From assembly GCA_965178125.1 (NCBI GenBank), contig OZ237760.1, positions 806,001 through 870,000 on the forward strand: 64,000 nucleotides of DNA. Reading direction: 5' to 3'. Below are positions 58,865 through 64,000 of the stretch, in pieces. A program made the position numbers and the translations under genes. The stretch comes from Bilabrum cf. latius (lineage: Eukaryota > Bigyra: Bicosoecida > Bigyra > Bicosoecida). Under the pieces are notes generated by a model that was not told the DNA's origin, ran no database searches, and was given only the letters and a program-made list of their open reading frames with translations. Position 1 is the stretch's first letter. Each line of letters begins with the position of its first letter.

Positions 58865-61800
58865 TCAGCTACCCTCCGGCAAGGATATCGCATCCCTTGC
58901 GTACACCAAGGCTGGCTCCTTGGCAGCCAGCACGCTCGCCCTCGAGCCACTTCCATCCACGGTGCCCTCGCCACTGCCACCCGCGGGGATCGCTGCGACA
59001 GGGCTCTAGCCCCCCTCGGCGGGTGCGAGATGGTGCGGCCCTTGAGGCTGCCCGTATGCCCTGGCATTCCGCAGCTTTCTTTTCTTCTCAGCTGGCTTGC
59101 CCTCTATAGGTGGAGAACCGCTGCTGCCGCCCGCCGACCTCGACTCAGGTATCGAGCCCCTCACCGAGCCCCCTTGCACGGATCCCTCCATGGATCCCTG
59201 CACAGACCCGTGCATGGACCCGTCAATCGATCCCCTGAAAGAGCTCTCCACGGATCGACTCATCATGGACGCGCCAGTCATGCTGGTGCCTCGGCTCGCA
59301 GCCGTGACAGGAGCCCCGATGAGTCCACCGAGCTCGTGACCAGGATTGCCCGGGGAGCCTCCCGCGGCCTCTCCCCGTCTGCGCCTCGGGGCCTCCTCTG
59401 CGTGCGCGTCTAGCCTAGCTGTCACATCGATGCCTCCACTTCGCTGTGCTTCAGTTGGGTGTGCCGGACCTGGTACCTGGTTCCCGTGATCGGCCTCCAG
59501 CTAGCTGTGCCCGCTCGCCCAGGCCGACTGGCTGCAATACGCCGGGCTCACGGCGAAGGAGCTCCCCTCCCTGCTGGATCCACTTCGCTTGCCCTTTTCG
59601 CTTCGGCTTCGGCTGTCTGACTGCGTGCCCCGCTAGGTAAGGCCCCACTTTGGGAGTTTCCTGAACTGCGAAGAGATGTGCATGGACGCGAGTGAACCGC
59701 CTCGGCTGCCAGACATCCCAGAGTGCATGGACGTCTCTGCATCCGAAGCAGCCTCTGCAATGGTTCCAAGGCTCTCTCCTCCATCACCCGGCTCTTCCCC
59801 CTGCCCTATGATCCCTTCGCTCTCGCTGGACCGCGTGGGGCCCTCGGGGACATCGCCATTCGGAATGGGCCTCGGGTGCTGTGTGCTGCCTGCTGGCTTC
59901 GATACTCTTGTCTCCTGCATAGTCAGACGGCGCAGTCCGTTGGCTCCCTTGTCAATCACTATGTCAGTGGGTGCACCGTTGGGAGCGGGCACAGCCTCAC
60001 CGGCATCACTTGATCCGCTGGGCTTGGGCAAGGGCACGAGACCAGCCGCTTCAACCTGCACGGGCAGCTTGCTGCCGCCCGAGTGCGCTGAGCCTGTTTT
60101 CTGCTTTTTGTTCCTGTCGGTAAGTGGATGTGCCCTGCCCGTTGGCCTGGTTCGTGGGGCCGGCAGGGGCACCCGAAGAGAAGGGACTTCCTCAGCTGCT
60201 CGCTCGTCCATGACGCGGTAGTCGAACCCTTCAATGTACGCGATGGCCTGCTATGCATTTGCAGTCTTCTCGCCATCAGCCGAATTTATCCAGTCCCCAT
60301 CTGCGACTCTCGAATGCGCGCCATTGCCTCTGTCACTGCCATTCCCTGAGTGGAAGATCTCGATGGAGGCGCTCTGCGCAGCTGCCCTCATGCTAGACTC
60401 CACGTCCGCGTTTGTCTTGCGGCTGCTCTCTCTCTTGCGCGGACCTTCCATGATATTCCTGTCACTGGTGGTCTCGGCCTCAGACGCTTGCGTTGTGCCG
60501 CTTCCGCTCGAGCTGCCTGGTACAGTTGAGCCTTTAGCGCGAAGGAAGCGAGCATGCCCGACCGCGGCCTCCCCACGACTGCCCCTGGACGAATTGGACG
60601 ATGTGCGGCCAGCAGCAGAGCCAGCCCCAACGACAACCTTGGCTTTCGATGGATTGCGTTCGATTGATTTCTGCGCGACGCGAGCCAGCTGCAGCATGTG
60701 GGAGAGTGTCCTGGCTCCCGCTCGCTTCTGGGCCCGCCCGATCACGCCATCTTTCCGGATGGCAGCTGCCTCTGCCGTAATCTCCCGCCCACCTAGATCT
60801 GCAGGAGTGAGTGAGGCCGCACTACTCGGATGCGTGCTTTTCTCGTCAACGCTGGCCGCCCTGCTGCGATTGAGGAGCCCCCTCGGCGGCCCCCTTCCCA
60901 CCGGCGAGCCTGCCCCGCTCTGCCTCCTCCCGAGCCACAGGCCCTCGCCTTTGCGCGCTTTTGCCGCGCTCAATGGCGCTCGCATCGTCGCGAAGCTTCG
61001 TCTTCGCATCCGATCGGACGGCATGGCTTGCTAGCTCTTCGTCTTGCGGATGCCCCCAGCTGCTTGATGCGGCAGTTGGGGGGCGAGCCGGGACTGCAGC
61101 CCCGCCAAAGACAGCCGCTCGCTGGAGGCAGGAACCCACGGGGGTGTTAGCAGTCTCGCCCTGAGTGCTTGCCAGTCGATTTCCTCGAACCACGGGTGCT
61201 CCATCACCTCCTGGATCCCATCGCCCCCGAGCCGCCAATGCTCGTTGCAGATGAGCAGCCTCTCCACGAAGTCCAGGCCCTCCTTGGATGGTTTCGGGGG
61301 AGGGATCGGGACTTCTCCGGCGCCAGGGCTTAGCAGACCCTACATAGTGCCGATACTAGATTTCTTCTTGCTCTTCTTGAATTCGGCCTCGTGCATGGAC
61401 CTGGTACCCTTGAGCCCTCCCCGACTGGCAGCCATGACCTCGGCAGCGATCTGTGCCTGCTCCTCGCTGTCGTCCAGGGTGCACCCAAAGACCACTCCTA
61501 TGGAGCGCCACCGCTTACGCTGGGCTTTGACTAGCACCCGCTGAGCCACGCTCCTCTCTAGGACCGCCTTGGCAGGGATAAAGCTGCGCATGCGCACCAT
61601 CGTCTGGATGCTCTCGCGGTCTGCCGGATACGGCCGCGTCCCAAACAGCAGCTAGTGCACCGTCACTCCAAGTGCATACATGTCAGCCATTCGATCGTGC
61701 TTGCGGGTGCGGACAAACACCTCCGGGGGCATGAAGTGCAAGGTGCCGCTCAGTCCCCGCGAGCTTGGGGCTTCGGCGCTCGATTCTCGGCGCACGCGAG

Positions 61801-62389
61801 CACTCACCCCAAAATCACCGATGCGAACAAAGCCATCAGAATCAATCATGAGATTTTCAGGCTTTACGTCTCGGTGAATGATGCCACGGGCGTGGAGATC
61901 GGCCAAGGCAAGCACAGCTTGGGCGGCATAAAATTTTGCAGCGTACTCGGGCAACCGCCCGAACGCCTGCCCGTGTGCCAGCCAGAATAGATCGCCGCCT
62001 GTGCATAGATCCATGACAAGGTATGCATTTTCTCTGTCTTGGAACGCGAAATGGAGGTTCACGACAGAAGTGCTTCGGCTCGTTGCCTGAAGCTCCCTCT
62101 CCAAGACAAGGCGCCGAACCCGCTTTGGCGAGAGAGTTGACTTGTCAATTACTTTCATGGCATACACGATATTGTTTCGGAGCCATTTGACGGCATACAC
62201 GGACCCGAATCCGCCCTGCGATACCAAAAAGAAGTTATGCTGAGGAGCGTGCTAAGGCGCACAGGGAACTCTGCATGGCGAGCAGAGCGTCAGAGCGCCA
62301 CTCACTGATCCAATACTGCATATTTGCTCAAATTCGTACAGCTTCTTTGCCGATAGTTGGGAGAGTGTGCGCCGATTTGGCTGATCCAT
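58865..62389 (-). CDS. AGC-type (YANK/NDR-like) Ser/Thr protein kinase with long disordered tail
   Basis: Exon 1 is 62389-62306; the intron donor is GTGAGT and the acceptor TCGCAG; exon 2 is 62215-58865, ending TGA; 1,144 aa. Kinase motifs: FEQICSIGS/GGFGSVYAVKW (G-loop across the splice), VYAMKVIDK (catalytic Lys), DLCTGGDLF, IIHRDVKPENLMI (about 140), IGDFGVSARV, GTLHFMPPEVF and DMYALGVTVH-TAG-LLFGTRPYP. The last subdomain is SKEGLDFVERLL ... HPWFEEIDWQ followed by LLTPPWVP, as in AGC kinases. About 70-90 extra residues interrupt the C-lobe before that block. TAGs at 61654, 61342, 61033, 60253, 59635 and 59008. Residues after about 370 are Ser/Gly-rich with a hexad-like (GS-MxG-SV) repeat near 59200. 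Substrates are unknown. Confidence 0.87.
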
Positions 62390-62661
62390 GCGATGCGAGG
62401 TCTGCCCTGTAGGGTTAGGGGGGTCTGGTCCGTCATACTAGCCTGCAGACGCACCAACACTACTCGTCCCGCACCCCATTACCGCAACTTCGTCGCAAGC
62501 ACGAATTATTTTTAGATTCGATCAATAGTGCGTGCCTCTGCCGAAGTTCAGGTCTGCCCTTGAGTCGAGCGCGAAAAGCATCACCGCATCATCAGATCCG
62601 GATTTGTGGCCCCGGGCCGAAGGTTCGGTTCAACAACGAAGTTCCGCCATGCGGCTTGATC

Positions 62662-63719
62662 ATGGATCCCGAACCTGTATTTCGGATACTATCTCGTTGG
62701 TTGTTTCAAATGGAGGAGGAGTATGACTACGATGATGATGAAAACTACGACTATATGGCAGAATATGAGGATAATGCATCGGAGCTTGCCGGAGAAGATG
62801 ATCTTGGAGAAGATGATCTTGATGGCGGCGAGGAGGACTCCCCCGGCGTAGTGACGACCCAAGCCAGCGCGTCTGGGTCCGATGGCGTGGCACTATCTGA
62901 TGATACCGTGCAGGTAGCGCAGACGTGCGCAGCTCGGAGGTCTGACAGCGACCAGCCTACTATCGACCGTGCCAACGGCACGCCCGCAATCAAGACAAAT
63001 GCAACTCCCGAGTCCCCGCGCACGTGGCAGCAGTATATACTACGTGTTCACGGAACCAATCCATAGGCCGCGAGGGTGATCGGAGCCAGCCCGGACGCTG
63101 CCAGCAGGCCGAGACATCAGCGCGGAATCCCGTTCTTGAAGCACGTCTCGTTTATTGAATCCCAGGCCTCCCGCCGGCGAGACATGTTCAAGGCTCGGGC
63201 CCGATTGGGATACTTGGCTGGCCTCGCCCGGATGGTTGCACGCCACGATCTAGGCAAGCTGCCGTCGCATGGAGCCCGCCACGCTTCCTCTCGAGCCGGA
63301 GCCCACGGCACCCACGGGGCCGGCGGCGGGTCAGGCGCGAGCGACCGCCAGCCCACCTCTGGCCAGGTGGCCCGCTGCGTGAGCCAGCTGCGGGAGCACC
63401 GCGAGTCCTCTCAGATGGTGGCCCGTCTGCTGTCGAGGCCGCTGCCCGAGTGCCTTGTGGCCCTCCGGCACACGGGCTGGGACGAGAACAGGGCCGTGCA
63501 GTGGCTGCTGGACAAGGCGGAGGGTATTGGGAGGGGCTCTGCCTTCTACAGGGAACTACAGGCATTCAGGGCTGCGGTGCGGCAGGACCAGCTGCACCCC
63601 CCGAGGGAGGACACGGTGAGGAGGCACAGGCCCGAGGCGGTGAGGCTCATGGAGTTCTTCGGGAGGAGCGAGGTGGACGCGATCGTGGCGCTGGACAACA
63701 ACGCGGGCAGCGTGGAAAG
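62662..63719 (+). CDS. UBA-domain protein with acidic N-terminus (5' part)
   Basis: From ATG 62662 (alternative 62710) the frame reads through one TAG (63064). An acidic, Tyr-rich N-terminus (EEEYDYDDDENYDYMAEYED) is followed by a disordered linker and a UBA-like helix bundle: PECLVALRHTGWDENRAVQW. A second related segment (LMEFFGRSEVDAIVALDNNA) starts and is cut off at GSVER. A TGA follows in frame, but the sequence AAAG|GTGAGA is a strong donor by this genome's rule, and the cut falls inside the second helical bundle. I therefore end the exon at 63719 and expect the gene to continue beyond the window. UBA domains bind ubiquitin; a role in ubiquitin signalling is inference. Divergent from the kinase gene. 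Confidence 0.65.
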
Positions 63720-63794
63720 GTGAGAAGCCAACGATCCCAGCCCCAGTTGGCGACGGTGGTGCAGACGCCCCCGCCAGCTCTCGCCCCTGCTGCC

Positions 63795-64000
63795 ACCCGC
63801 CCATGCAAGTGCCATTGCCTTCCAACTCTCGCCCCTGCTGCCACCCGCCCATGCAAGTGCCATTGCCTTCCAACTCTCGCCCCTGCTGCCACCCGCCCAT
63901 GCAAGTGCCATTGCCTTCCAACTCTCGCCCCTGCTGCCACCCGCCCATGCAAGTGCCATTGCCTTCCAACTCTCGCCCCTGCTGCCACCCGCCCATGCAA
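63795..64000. repeat. 48-bp minisatellite, more than four copies, runs off the window
   Basis: Identical 48-bp units start at 63795, 63843, 63891 and 63939, with a partial copy from 63987. The array lies in what is probably the intron after the UBA-protein exon. Because 48 is a multiple of three, all three minus-strand frames stay open here; those frames are artefacts of the repeat. Confidence 0.95.

Noticed and set aside
63546-63959. Minus-strand repeat protein in the minisatellite
   Set aside because: It results from a 48-bp repeat (a multiple of three) that leaves several frames open, and it overlaps the UBA exon antisense.
1-64000. Stop-codon recoding by selenocysteine or pyrrolysine
   Set aside because: Selenocysteine uses UGA. 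Pyrrolysine is confined to a few prokaryotic enzymes, whereas the TAGs here are numerous and occur in unrelated proteins.
63795-64000. CRISPR array
   Set aside because: The repeats are directly adjacent, with no unique spacers, and the DNA is eukaryotic.

Overview
This window is nuclear DNA of a unicellular eukaryote. Evidence: spliceosomal introns (donors mostly GTGAG, about 55-140 nt, in TECR, UBL5, DOT1, FAHD, IDH, a C2 protein, FIS1 and a kinase), eukaryote-only families (UBL5, DOT1, CEP290, FIS1, NADP-IDH, AGC kinase) and single-gene transcription units on both strands. CEP290 points to a cell with cilia or basal bodies. Coding DNA is very GC-rich, intergenic DNA clearly less so. I cannot name the lineage.

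The central result is a variant nuclear genetic code. UAG is read as an amino acid, best interpreted as glutamine, while UGA (15 traced genes) and UAA (2 genes) terminate. About 60 in-frame TAG codons interrupt otherwise continuous reading frames, and no traced gene ends in TAG. Several lie inside conserved motifs: DOT1 next to the SAM-binding loop, TECR in the ubiquitin-like domain, FIS1, the FAH-family signature, the AGC kinase fold and the CEP290 C-terminus. One lies in a Gln-Glu repeat where TAG occupies a CAG position (27658-27678), and two are adjacent (19093-19098). Under the standard code most genes here would look like strings of fragments. The coordinates below use UAG = Gln.

Layout. 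1-7660: enoyl-CoA reductase TECR (-, runs off the left edge), a RAD54B-like SNF2 ATPase (+), a secreted protein (-) and the splicing modifier UBL5 (-). 8139-39715: eight genes, all +: a DOT1 H3K79 methyltransferase split by a large acidic insert, two secreted proteins, a 4,557-codon giant protein, a secreted aspartyl beta-hydroxylase with a very long N-terminal extension, an unknown protein, a membrane-anchored methyltransferase-like protein and a mitochondrial FAH-family enzyme. 39799-46094: a 1,469-aa coiled-coil protein and NADP-dependent isocitrate dehydrogenase (both -). 46649-55774: CEP290 (+), an intronless 3,041-codon gene. 56114-64000: a C2-domain protein (-), the mitochondrial fission factor FIS1 (+), an AGC-type kinase with a long tail (-), and a UBA-domain protein (+) that enters a minisatellite-bearing intron and leaves the window.

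The genes do not form one pathway. Themes are cilia/centrosome (CEP290, possibly the giant SFI1-like protein and the 39.8-44.2 kb coiled coil), chromatin and DNA repair (DOT1, RAD54B-like), mitochondria and metabolism (FIS1, FAHD, IDH, TECR) and secretion (four signal-peptide proteins). Intergenic gaps are mostly 80-700 bp, several of them shared by divergent promoters.
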